Assembly (NCBI GenBank): GCA_007695115.1
Contig: REEK01000097.1
Span: 1 to 64,000 of the forward strand
Length of the DNA stretch: 64,000 bases
Direction of reading: 5' to 3'
Source of the DNA: Sphaerobacteraceae bacterium
GTDB taxonomy: Bacteria > Chloroflexota > Chloroflexia > Thermomicrobiales > Thermomicrobiaceae
Of the stretch, positions 52,447 to 60,032 are shown piece by piece. Each line of letters opens with the position of its first letter. Within the stretch, counting starts at the first letter, position 1. Below the pieces are notes generated by a model, which was not told the DNA's origin, made no database searches, and worked only from the letters and a program-made list of their open reading frames with translations. Both the position numbers and the translations under genes were made by a program.

Positions 52447-52477
52447 ACCCCCGATGCACTCGTATGCCGGGGGTTTT
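52447..52477 (+). terminator. Intrinsic terminator of the response regulator
   Basis: ACCCCCG (52447-52453) pairs with CGGGGGT (52468-52474), with an inner GCA/TGC step, and TTT follows. Confidence 0.8.
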
Positions 52478-52600
52478 CTGTTTACTTGCGCAGGTGGTGG
52501 AGCGTATCAGTCGCCGCACTCATTTCGTCGAACAGTTGACAGGGCGCTGCAGCAGGGGTGAAATGGCCACTGCTGATCGTTTGCGGGTAGAGGATGTTGT

Positions 52601-53944
52601 GTGGCGCCTGAAGATCTGGTGAGAGACATCACCAAACTGATGCGTGAAGGAAATCGGGAAGAGCTGATCTCCCTGCTGAGGAACTCCGCCCGCGAGGGCC
52701 GGCTATCCGACGCGCTCGCCACCCTGTCGACCCGAGAGATTCACGAGCTGGCCGACACACTCGGTGATGACGCCTTTGGTGAACTCCTCGGTGAGCTGGA
52801 TCCATCAGATGCCGCTCAGTTGCTGACCCGGCTGGCCATCCGCGATGCCGCGGATGTCCTCGAGGCCATGGACCCGGACGACGCGGCCGACGTCGTTGGT
52901 GAATTCGACGACGCAGCCGCCAACCGCTTCCTCATCGAGATGGAGCCGGTAGAGGCCGCCGAACTCCGACAGCTCCTCTCCTACCCACCGGATACCGCCG
53001 GTGGCCGGATGACGCCCGCCTTCATCGCCATCTCGCCTGACTTGCGAGCAGATCAGGCGGTCGTCGCATTGCGTCAACTGTCAGAAGAAGCCGAAACGAT
53101 CTACTACGTCTACGTCACGGACGAGCAGGATCACCTCATCGGAGTGCTCTCACTGCGCCACCTGGTCCTGAGCCCGCCGAACACTCCAGTGCGAAACGTG
53201 ATGGTAACGGACATCGTCACCGTGCGAGTCGATGCCGATCAGGAAGAAGCTGCGCGTGTTCTGACTGATAATGATCTGCTCGCGTTGCCGGTTGTCAATC
53301 ATGACGGCAAATTAGAGGGAATTATCACGGCGGACGATATCGCCGATATTCTTGAACAAGAGGCGACGGAGGACTTCCAGCGGGTAGCTGGTGTCGTACC
53401 CCTTCAGCAAAGCCTGCGAGACGTGAGTGCCTGGGTTCTCTACAAGAACCGGATCCGATGGCTCGTTATCCTCGTGTTTGTGAATGTCTTCTCTGGCGCA
53501 GCCATCGCCTCATTTGAGGAGACGATCGAGACCGTTGTTGCGCTCGTCTTCTTCCTGCCACTCCTTATCGATAGTGGCGGCAATGCCGGGGCTCAGTCTG
53601 CAACGCTGGTTATCCGGGCATTGGCAACCGGAGAGGCCAAATTACGCGACTGGGGTCATCTGTTTGCCAAAGAGATCCTGACCGCAGGCGCGATGGGGCT
53701 GACAATGGCAGTAGCAGTCTCCTGGCTCGGCATCTGGCGCGGAGGGTTCGAAGTTGGACTCGTCGTCATGATTACCATGATTCTCATTGTGCTGGTGGGC
53801 AGCCTCATCGGGATGTCGCTCCCGTTCATCCTTACGCGGGTCGGAATTGACCCGGCGGTTGCCAGTGGCCCGCTTGTAACGTCTCTCGCCGACATCTGTG
53901 GTGTAATGATCTACTTCTCAATCGCAACATGGTACCTGTTATAG
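52601..53944 (+). CDS. mgtE: Magnesium transporter MgtE
   Basis: 447 residues, the usual MgtE length. The N domain (ISLLRNSAREGRLSDALATL ... LEAMDPDDAADVV) is followed by a CBS pair (about residues 135-255) and then five membrane segments containing the pore motif PLLIDSGGNAGAQSATLVIRALA. MgtE is a Mg2+ channel gated by cytosolic Mg2+ through the N and CBS domains. The start is GTG 52601 with GAGGATG upstream. No magnesium riboswitch is recognised in the 177-base upstream gap. Confidence 0.94.
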   Translation: MAPEDLVRDITKLMREGNREELISLLRNSAREGRLSDALATLSTREIHELADTLGDDAFGELLGELDPSDAAQLLTRLAIRDAADVLEAMDPDDAADVVGEFDDAAANRFLIEMEPVEAAELRQLLSYPPDTAGGRMTPAFIAISPDLRADQAVVALRQLSEEAETIYYVYVTDEQDHLIGVLSLRHLVLSPPNTPVRNVMVTDIVTVRVDADQEEAARVLTDNDLLALPVVNHDGKLEGIITADDIADILEQEATEDFQRVAGVVPLQQSLRDVSAWVLYKNRIRWLVILVFVNVFSGAAIASFEETIETVVALVFFLPLLIDSGGNAGAQSATLVIRALATGEAKLRDWGHLFAKEILTAGAMGLTMAVAVSWLGIWRGGFEVGLVVMITMILIVLVGSLIGMSLPFILTRVGIDPAVASGPLVTSLADICGVMIYFSIATWYLL

Positions 53945-54051
53945 TCATGGTCTCAGTTGCAGACGGTTTTTTTCACGATTGATCCTTCTTCGATATACTC
54001 GAGACACCAGGTGTGAATAGTTCATCCCAAAAGGACCGGTGGAAGGTTCCA

Positions 54052-54258
54052 ATGTCCTACGATCCAGATGAGCACCGGCAGGCATCACCAGAGCCAGGTT
54101 CAGACGTTGAACAGGGTTCAGAGCCGATCACCGAACTCGAAGACGACGAGGAAGACGAAGAGATCCCCGTCGGGTTGATGATCGCTCTCGTCATTCTGGC
54201 AGTCGTGATCGCCGTGATCTATCTCACACTCGGTGGCGGACACAATCATTTTCATTAG
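54052..54258 (+). CDS. Small single-span membrane protein with His-rich tail
   Basis: A 68-residue protein of unknown function. A hydrophilic acidic N-terminal half (ELEDDEEDEEIP) precedes one membrane segment (VGLMIALVILAVVIAVIYLTL), and the C-terminus is GGGHNHFH, a possible metal-binding tail. GGAAGG precedes ATG 54052. Codon pattern and the clean hydrophobic span support it as a real gene. It lies after mgtE, so an accessory role in cation handling is conceivable, without evidence. Confidence 0.7.
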   Translation: MSYDPDEHRQASPEPGSDVEQGSEPITELEDDEEDEEIPVGLMIALVILAVVIAVIYLTLGGGHNHFH

Positions 54259-54388
54259 GCCGGTCCCGTCATCAGCATTCTGGACCCTCCTCACCAGCGG
54301 TAGAATCGAGCGCCGCAACATTGAGCGATTCAGATGACTGATGCGGTGCGCTCCGGCATCCGTCGGTTTATTGCAGAGGAACTTTCCC

Positions 54389-55897
54389 GTGAATAACGGT
54401 AGGCGTCGACCGCTCACGTGGCTACTGCCCATTCTCGGTGTCGTACTGATAGCAGGGCAGCCGAGTGGTGTTGCCCGGGCAACCGATTCATTACTGATCG
54501 AACGTCCGGAATTCCAGCAGGTCTGGGACCGTACCGAAGCGCCAGTTGCCAACGGAGATTCCCCGCGCTCGTGGCTCTGGGGGCCCGAACCACGTACCGG
54601 GAAGATGGTCGAACGATATCTGGAGTCCCCGAACGAGGAACGCGCCGTTCAGTACTTCGATAAAGGCCGGATGGAGATCAATGATCCAGCTGCAGACCCA
54701 TCTGATCCCTGGTTTGTCACCAGCGGTCTGTTGACACGGGAACTGATCAGCGGGGAGCTTCAGATTGGTGATGACGCGTTCCTGAGCACAGGAAGCGGCG
54801 CGCGCATTCAGGTGGCCGGCGACCACATGAACCCGTTCCCGCAGTATCGACATCTCGATGCGGTCGTGGATCAGGGCAACCCGGATCGAACCGGCGAGAT
54901 TGCCGACAAAGTCCTGACGCCCGACGGGCTCGATCCCGCCGCCCAGCCGCCTGATGATCCCCGGGGCAAATTTGCGCACTACATCACCTATCTCGGGCCG
55001 GAAGGGTTTGACGTCGGGTTCAACATCCCTGAGGCATTCTGGGACTATCTGAACGCCCCAGGGACCGTCTATGATCAGGCTGGCAACCCGACCATCGCCG
55101 ATCCGCTCTTCGACTGGATCTTCGTGATGGGGTTCCCGATCGCCGACGCCTTCTGGGCCGAGGTTCCGGTCAACAACGTCTCCCAATGGGTGCTGATTCA
55201 GCCATTCGAGCGACGGGTACTCACTTACACCCCGGCCAACGCGCCGGAGTGGCAGGTGGAGATGGGAAACATCGGTCAGCACTACCGGGACTGGCGCAGC
55301 CAGTACTTCCCCGTTGCAGATAACAACGGCGACAGGTCCAACTTTGCGCTCTATGACGATGCAGACTGGCACTTCCGGATCACCACCGGTGGAGATGAGA
55401 TCTGGGAGATGACATCGTCAACTGACAGCTTTATCCCTGGCTCCTCGCTCTATGCCCGGAATGAATACCGGCTGGACGGCTTGCGTACTACCTACTGGTC
55501 TGCCGGCGAAGAGGGGCTCTTCCTGCATGGCTGGGACCTGCGCGACGGCCAGCGCGCGCTCGTCGATATGGTGGTCTACAGTCCGGCTCTTCACGTGCTG
55601 CCAGACGAGTGGGCTCCTGCCGAGATCACCACCGACGCGACCGCCATCTCACTGCTCAGCGACCCTGAGACGGAATCGATCACCTTCAACACGGTCACCA
55701 GGCAACTGGTATCAACCTACACTGGGGTGTTCCAGACATGGCGCGTGGAGAGTTCTGATTTCGACAACGCTGCAATGCGTCACGATCTCGGCCAGACGTT
55801 CTGGTTCGAACCGGAAATCGGAACCGTCATGTGGCGGTTCGACAGCCAGGCCTCAGCCATGCTTCTGAATAGCTCACTGCTGGATAACGACGATTAG
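54389..55897 (+). CDS. Exported protein of a Chloroflexota-type repeat family, unknown function
   Basis: A 502-residue protein with a Sec-type signal peptide (PLTWLLPILGVVLIAGQPSGVARA). The mature part has SWLWGPEPRTGKMVERYLESPNEE-like and AVQYFDKGRMEINDP segments, then LIQPFERRVLTYTPANAPEWQVEMGNIGQHY near residue 290. Such blocks are common in secreted Chloroflexota proteins; no activity is known to me. The last ~190 residues form a separate beta-rich region. GTG 54389 is chosen for the GAGGA upstream; ATG 54341 is in frame earlier. Confidence 0.75.
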   Translation: MNNGRRRPLTWLLPILGVVLIAGQPSGVARATDSLLIERPEFQQVWDRTEAPVANGDSPRSWLWGPEPRTGKMVERYLESPNEERAVQYFDKGRMEINDPAADPSDPWFVTSGLLTRELISGELQIGDDAFLSTGSGARIQVAGDHMNPFPQYRHLDAVVDQGNPDRTGEIADKVLTPDGLDPAAQPPDDPRGKFAHYITYLGPEGFDVGFNIPEAFWDYLNAPGTVYDQAGNPTIADPLFDWIFVMGFPIADAFWAEVPVNNVSQWVLIQPFERRVLTYTPANAPEWQVEMGNIGQHYRDWRSQYFPVADNNGDRSNFALYDDADWHFRITTGGDEIWEMTSSTDSFIPGSSLYARNEYRLDGLRTTYWSAGEEGLFLHGWDLRDGQRALVDMVVYSPALHVLPDEWAPAEITTDATAISLLSDPETESITFNTVTRQLVSTYTGVFQTWRVESSDFDNAAMRHDLGQTFWFEPEIGTVMWRFDSQASAMLLNSSLLDNDD

Positions 55898-56305
55898 GCC
55901 CAACCCCGTTCGGGCGTAACCCCGGTCACAAATATTGCACTTCTAGGTAATTTATCGTCCTCATGGGCCGATGGTCCCACGGCTGACCTCATTTCCGACA
56001 TCAATTGAAACGTTTTCGGTATGATGACGTTATGAATAGTGACGCTGTGGTCTGAACCTGTTCAAACCCGGTTGTCGATGATGCGTCGGACGGGTAGCGT
56101 GCGCGACACTCACCCTGGTAGCACAACCCACCGGTGGACAAAACAGAACAATTCGACACGCTGACTGACTCGGCAACAACCTGTCAATCAGCGATACGTT
56201 GGGAGGAGATATCTGGTGACCGGACCTGACTGGGGCGCCCTCACCCTCATTCCACCATTCCCTGGTGTTGTGGGATCTGCTCGTTCAACAACGGGGAGAT
56301 CATAG
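55898..56305. other. 408-base intergenic region
   Basis: No gene is supported. It is slightly more AT-rich around 56000-56040, where TTGAAACGTTTT and TATGAT (56020-56025) occur without a well-spaced promoter pair. Nothing else is recognised. Confidence 0.5.
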
Positions 56306-57757
56306 ATGGCTAGATCACGCAATTGGAAACAGATCCTGACCGGCAGGAGGCTGAACCGCCGCACGCTGCTCAAAGGCGCGGCCGCATCCGCCGCCGGTAT
56401 TGCCGGACTCTCGGCAACGAGAACCGGAACGGAAACGGGAAACATCGTTTCGAGTCCGGTACAAACAGCCCGTGCTCAGGATTTCTGGGGGGTGTCCAAG
56501 GTCTATTTCGATCAGACCGGGCATCATCTTCAGGATGATTTTCTTCAGGCCTGGCAGGCAAACGGCGGTCTGCGCACGTTCGGCTACCCGATTTCGGAAC
56601 GCATGGAGGAGGACGACCGGGTAGTTCAGTATTTCGAACGTGCCCGCTTCGAACTGCATCCGGAACACGAAGGCACTCAGTACATCGTTCAGGCAACATT
56701 GCTTGGTAGCTGGGTAACCCGTGAGCGTCGCCAGGATGGTGAAGCACCGTTCGAGCGGACCGATCCGCCAGAAGAGACCGTCTCCGGCCGGCAATATTTC
56801 CCGCAGACCGGTCACACCCTCTCCTACGGATTCAAGACCTACTGGGAGCAGAACGGCGGGCTCTACGTCTTCGGGTACCCGATCTCTGGAGAGTTCTCCG
56901 AGCACAACCGGGACACCGGGCGTGAGCATACGGTTCAGTATTTCGAGCGAGCCCGCTTCGAGTGGCACCCTGAGCATCAGGGAACACCGTACGAAGTGCT
57001 GCTTGGCCGCATGGGAGCCGAATACGCGGATGCCAATGGCATCGACACCAGCCGTGTTTCCCAGGATAGCAATTCGATCCGGGCCTTCCCCGGCCTGATG
57101 GACCCGAACTGGTCCCGTGCAGTGCGCACGCAGGATGGCCACGCGATCGGCATTATCACCGCAAGCAGCGTCAACATCCGGTCATCGCCCAGCCTGAACG
57201 CCAGCATCATTGGCACAACCTACAATCGTCACCCGCACATTCTGCAGGGCATGGTTGCTGGTGATTCCATTGGTGAGATCCCGGCCTGGTACAAACTTGG
57301 TGAGAATCGATACATTGCCGCGGCGTGGATGGCACCATTCATCGCCCCGAATCCTCCTCGCACCTACACTGGGCGATGGGTTGACGTCAACCTGTCTCGC
57401 TTCTACGCCATTGCCTACGATGGCAATATCCCGGTCTACGCCGCGATTATCACCGCGGGGCGGGACGGCCGTACCCCGATCGGTGAGTTCCAGGTGCTCC
57501 GCCGCGTCCGCAGTGAAACGATGGACTCGGCTACCGTTGGCATCCCGCAGGGACACCCGGAGTATTACTATCTGGAGAACGTCCAGTACACGCAGTATTT
57601 CCGGGCTGGTGGCTACGCAATGCACGAGAACTACTGGTCGCACCCGAGCGCCTATGGCCGGTTCTCCAGCAACGGCTGTGTTGGCCTGTTCCTCGAAGAC
57701 GCACGATTCTTCTGGAACTTCCTGAGTATCGGGTCCCGGATTCACATCCACTTCTAG
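56306..57757 (+). CDS. Tat-exported L,D-transpeptidase with duplicated repeats and SH3-like domain
   Basis: A 483-residue protein. The Tat signal has NRRTLLKGAAASAAGIAG with Arg18-Arg19. Two copies of a ~75-residue unit follow (TGHHLQDDFLQAWQANGGL ... VQYFERARFELHPEH and TGHTLSYGFKTYWEQNGGL ... VQYFERARFEWHPEH). Then an SH3-like domain (ASSVNIRSSPSLNASIIG) and a C-terminal YkuD catalytic domain with His440, His446, Gly451 and nucleophile Cys458 (MHENYWSHPSAYGRFSSNGC order). The YkuD domain forms or attaches 3-3 peptidoglycan cross-links or transfers to proteins. It acts outside the membrane. A strong terminator follows. Confidence 0.9.
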   Translation: MARSRNWKQILTGRRLNRRTLLKGAAASAAGIAGLSATRTGTETGNIVSSPVQTARAQDFWGVSKVYFDQTGHHLQDDFLQAWQANGGLRTFGYPISERMEEDDRVVQYFERARFELHPEHEGTQYIVQATLLGSWVTRERRQDGEAPFERTDPPEETVSGRQYFPQTGHTLSYGFKTYWEQNGGLYVFGYPISGEFSEHNRDTGREHTVQYFERARFEWHPEHQGTPYEVLLGRMGAEYADANGIDTSRVSQDSNSIRAFPGLMDPNWSRAVRTQDGHAIGIITASSVNIRSSPSLNASIIGTTYNRHPHILQGMVAGDSIGEIPAWYKLGENRYIAAAWMAPFIAPNPPRTYTGRWVDVNLSRFYAIAYDGNIPVYAAIITAGRDGRTPIGEFQVLRRVRSETMDSATVGIPQGHPEYYYLENVQYTQYFRAGGYAMHENYWSHPSAYGRFSSNGCVGLFLEDARFFWNFLSIGSRIHIHF

Positions 57758-57792
57758 GCCCGGCACCGAAGAGACAATACACGTACCCGGCA

Positions 57793-57824
57793 CGAGGCGG
57801 TCACTGATGACCGCCTCGCTTTTT
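57793..57824 (+). terminator. Intrinsic terminator of the L,D-transpeptidase
   Basis: A perfect 11-bp stem (57793-57803 with 57808-57818), loop CTGA, then CTTTTT. Confidence 0.88.
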
Positions 57825-57864
57825 GACCGTGGGCCGTATGGTGAACGTTGCGTTCACCATACGG

Positions 57865-57893
57865 TTGCCTGTTACTTCGACTGCTGCTAGACT
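57865..57893 (+). promoter_or_regulatory. Extended -10 promoter of the MFS gene
   Basis: TTGCCT (57865-57870) and TAGACT (57888-57893) are 17 bases apart, with TGC before the -10. Nine of the bases after TGC match the promoter at 5549. A 20-base near palindrome GTGAACGTTGCGTTCAC lies just upstream at 57841. Confidence 0.6.
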
Positions 57894-58019
57894 GACTCCT
57901 GTTGGCAGGGAACAGGGACCATTACAACTCGATCCGCCCGGGCCGGTGCAGCCGCACGCGGCTCCAAACGTTTGTCTGCCCCGTTCCTCACATTCAGCTT
58001 TCAGGAAGGTGCTGGAGCG

Positions 58020-59246
58020 GTGCGGATACCACCCCGCTGGATTCTGGTTGTCTCGGTTGCCACCGGGGCGGCAATCATGGGAGATTCACTCCTCTATGCC
58101 GTCCTCCCGGTAATCTGGGAAGATCTCGGCCTGACAGCCGGGATGGTTGGCATCATCCTGAGCATCAACCGGTTCGTCCGCATGGTGACCAACCCGATTG
58201 CCGGGTGGGTGGCCGGCCGGATTGGCGTCCGGCTGCCGTTCATGCTCGCTGTGATCGTGGCTGCCGGATCCACTCTCGCCTATGGGATCGGCCTCGGTGT
58301 TGCCGGATTTCTGGTGGCTCGATGCCTCTGGGGGCTCTGCTGGTCGTTCCTGCGACTCGGAGGGCAACTTGCCGCGATCGAATCAGGTGTCGACGGTCGA
58401 CGTGGCTTCTACCTCGGCTTCTTCTCCGGAATCACGCGCGCCGGTAGTTTCATCGCTGTGGTAATCGGCGGATTCCTCACGGATATCATCAGCTTTGAAG
58501 TGACGATCTATCTGTTCACCGCCATCGGTGCGCTGGCCGGGCTCTGGACATTTCGCGAATGGCGCAAGCAGCCAGAGTTCATTCCTCCTGAGAAAGACCA
58601 CGGCGTTGCCCAGTACCAGGAACCACCAGCCCCGCAAGCCCGGGCATGGTGGATGGCCGTCGGAACACTGTTCTCGCTCACGTTTCTCCACGGGCTGGCC
58701 ATCAGCGGACTGGTTACCGCGACACTCGGCTACCTGATTGCCGATCGCTACGCGGACGGCGTGGACCTGGCATTCGTGACGATCGGCGTCGCGTCGTTCA
58801 CCGGGCTGCTGCTGGGCAGCCGGTTTCTGGCTGATGCGATCTGGGCACCAGTGGCCGGGCACTCCAGCGATCGATGGGGGCGCCTTCCGTTCTTCATCAT
58901 CATGGCGACGATCCAGGTTGTTGCGCTGGCGTTTCTGGGCGCCTTCGATCTGCTGATCTGGACGATCCTTGGGGCCCTGCTGCTCTTCTTCGCGGCAACC
59001 GCTGTGCAGGTATCGATGGATGCCGTAGCCGGTGATCTGGCGGTCCACGGCAACCGGGCAACAGTGATGAGCTGGTACGCCACCTCGCACGATGTGGGGG
59101 CAGCCATCGGACCGATTATTGGCTACTCGATCGGTATCTCCATCGGCCTTGCCACTGTTTATCCGGCAACCGCCGGTATCTTCGCGATCGTGGCGCTGGT
59201 ATTCGTAATCGTGCAGCGCAAGGTAAGATCAATCGCAGCGCGCTAG
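58020..59246 (+). CDS. MFS transporter
   Basis: A 408-residue major facilitator with about twelve membrane segments and a central cytosolic loop rich in charged and Pro residues. Marks are SLLYAVLPVIWEDLGLTAGM in helix 1, NRFVRMVTNPIAGWVAGRIG for the 2-3 loop, and APVAGHSSDRWGRLPFF in the second half. The substrate is unknown. AGGAAGG favours GTG 58020; the frame extends to a TTG at 57972. Confidence 0.85.
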   Translation: MRIPPRWILVVSVATGAAIMGDSLLYAVLPVIWEDLGLTAGMVGIILSINRFVRMVTNPIAGWVAGRIGVRLPFMLAVIVAAGSTLAYGIGLGVAGFLVARCLWGLCWSFLRLGGQLAAIESGVDGRRGFYLGFFSGITRAGSFIAVVIGGFLTDIISFEVTIYLFTAIGALAGLWTFREWRKQPEFIPPEKDHGVAQYQEPPAPQARAWWMAVGTLFSLTFLHGLAISGLVTATLGYLIADRYADGVDLAFVTIGVASFTGLLLGSRFLADAIWAPVAGHSSDRWGRLPFFIIMATIQVVALAFLGAFDLLIWTILGALLLFFAATAVQVSMDAVAGDLAVHGNRATVMSWYATSHDVGAAIGPIIGYSIGISIGLATVYPATAGIFAIVALVFVIVQRKVRSIAAR

Positions 59247-59262
59247 TCACAAAGAAACCCTG

Positions 59263-59299
59263 TTGACATACGTATGACATTCTGTTACTGTACTGTCAT
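59263..59299 (+). promoter_or_regulatory. TetR gene promoter with inverted repeats
   Basis: TTGACA (59263-59268) and TACTGT (59286-59291) are 17 bases apart. CATACGTATG (59267-59276) is a perfect palindrome overlapping the -35, and ATGACA (59274-59279) / TGTCAT (59294-59299) form an inverted repeat flanking the -10. The layout suits autorepression by the TetR protein encoded next. Confidence 0.55.
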
Positions 59300-59334
59300 T
59301 CGCGGCGGTACGGATCTATTGGTCTGGAGAACAT

Positions 59335-59958
59335 GTGACAGATAGCGGGACACTTCGAGATCAACAAGCAGATTTCACCCGCCAGATGGTCATGGAGGCC
59401 GCCAAGCGGGTGATCGACACCTATCCGATCGAGGAGTTCACCATCCAGAAGATCGCCGATGAAGCCGGTATGTCGCATCGAACGGTGTACCGGTACTACC
59501 CGACGAGACAGGCGCTTCTGGATGCCTTTACAGACTGGATAGAAGACGTTGTTGCACCACTTCCCGAGAATCTTATCGAAGACCCGAACGATGTAACCGC
59601 CACGGTGCGTCTGGCGTTCGATCGGTTCGATCATTACGCTCCGTACTTCCGTGCCGGTTTGATTCTGGCATCTCAGGGGGAGCCGCTTCGGCCCCACCGG
59701 CAAAAGGATCGTGACCGGCAGGTTCGCGAAGAACTCGCCGAGTTGCTGGAGCCGCTGGAACCGGAACGAGCCGAAGAGGCCTATGCAGTGCTGCGCCATC
59801 TACTTGGCGCGCATACCTGGCACGTTCTGCATGACCGGTTTCAGCTCCACGATGGACGGGCCGGTGAGTCGGTAGCCTGGGCGCTCGGGGTGCTGATCGA
59901 AGCGATCAAGAATGGGAATTACCCGAAGGCTCGGGGTGTACGGGACACAGATAAATAG
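59335..59958 (+). CDS. TetR/AcrR family transcriptional regulator
   Basis: A 207-residue regulator. The N-terminal HTH is MEAAKRVIDTYPIEEFTIQKIADEAGMSHRTVYRYYPTRQALLDAF. The remaining ~140 residues are helical and variable, as in ligand-binding TetR domains. The start is GTG 59335 with GGAGA upstream. It is followed in the same direction, 74 bases on, by the PEP-synthase-like gene, which it may control with itself. Confidence 0.9.
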   Translation: MTDSGTLRDQQADFTRQMVMEAAKRVIDTYPIEEFTIQKIADEAGMSHRTVYRYYPTRQALLDAFTDWIEDVVAPLPENLIEDPNDVTATVRLAFDRFDHYAPYFRAGLILASQGEPLRPHRQKDRDRQVREELAELLEPLEPERAEEAYAVLRHLLGAHTWHVLHDRFQLHDGRAGESVAWALGVLIEAIKNGNYPKARGVRDTDK

Positions 59959-60032
59959 CTGATTCGTCCGGGTCCGGCGTTGGGGCGCCGCACGGGCAAT
60001 CACATGGAAAACTGGATAGACGGAGAGGAAGC

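Noticed and set aside
56005-56036. Promoter TTGAAA with TATGAT or TATGAA ahead of the L,D-transpeptidase
   Set aside because: Spacings of 9 and 20 bases do not fit a sigma70 promoter, so no promoter was called.
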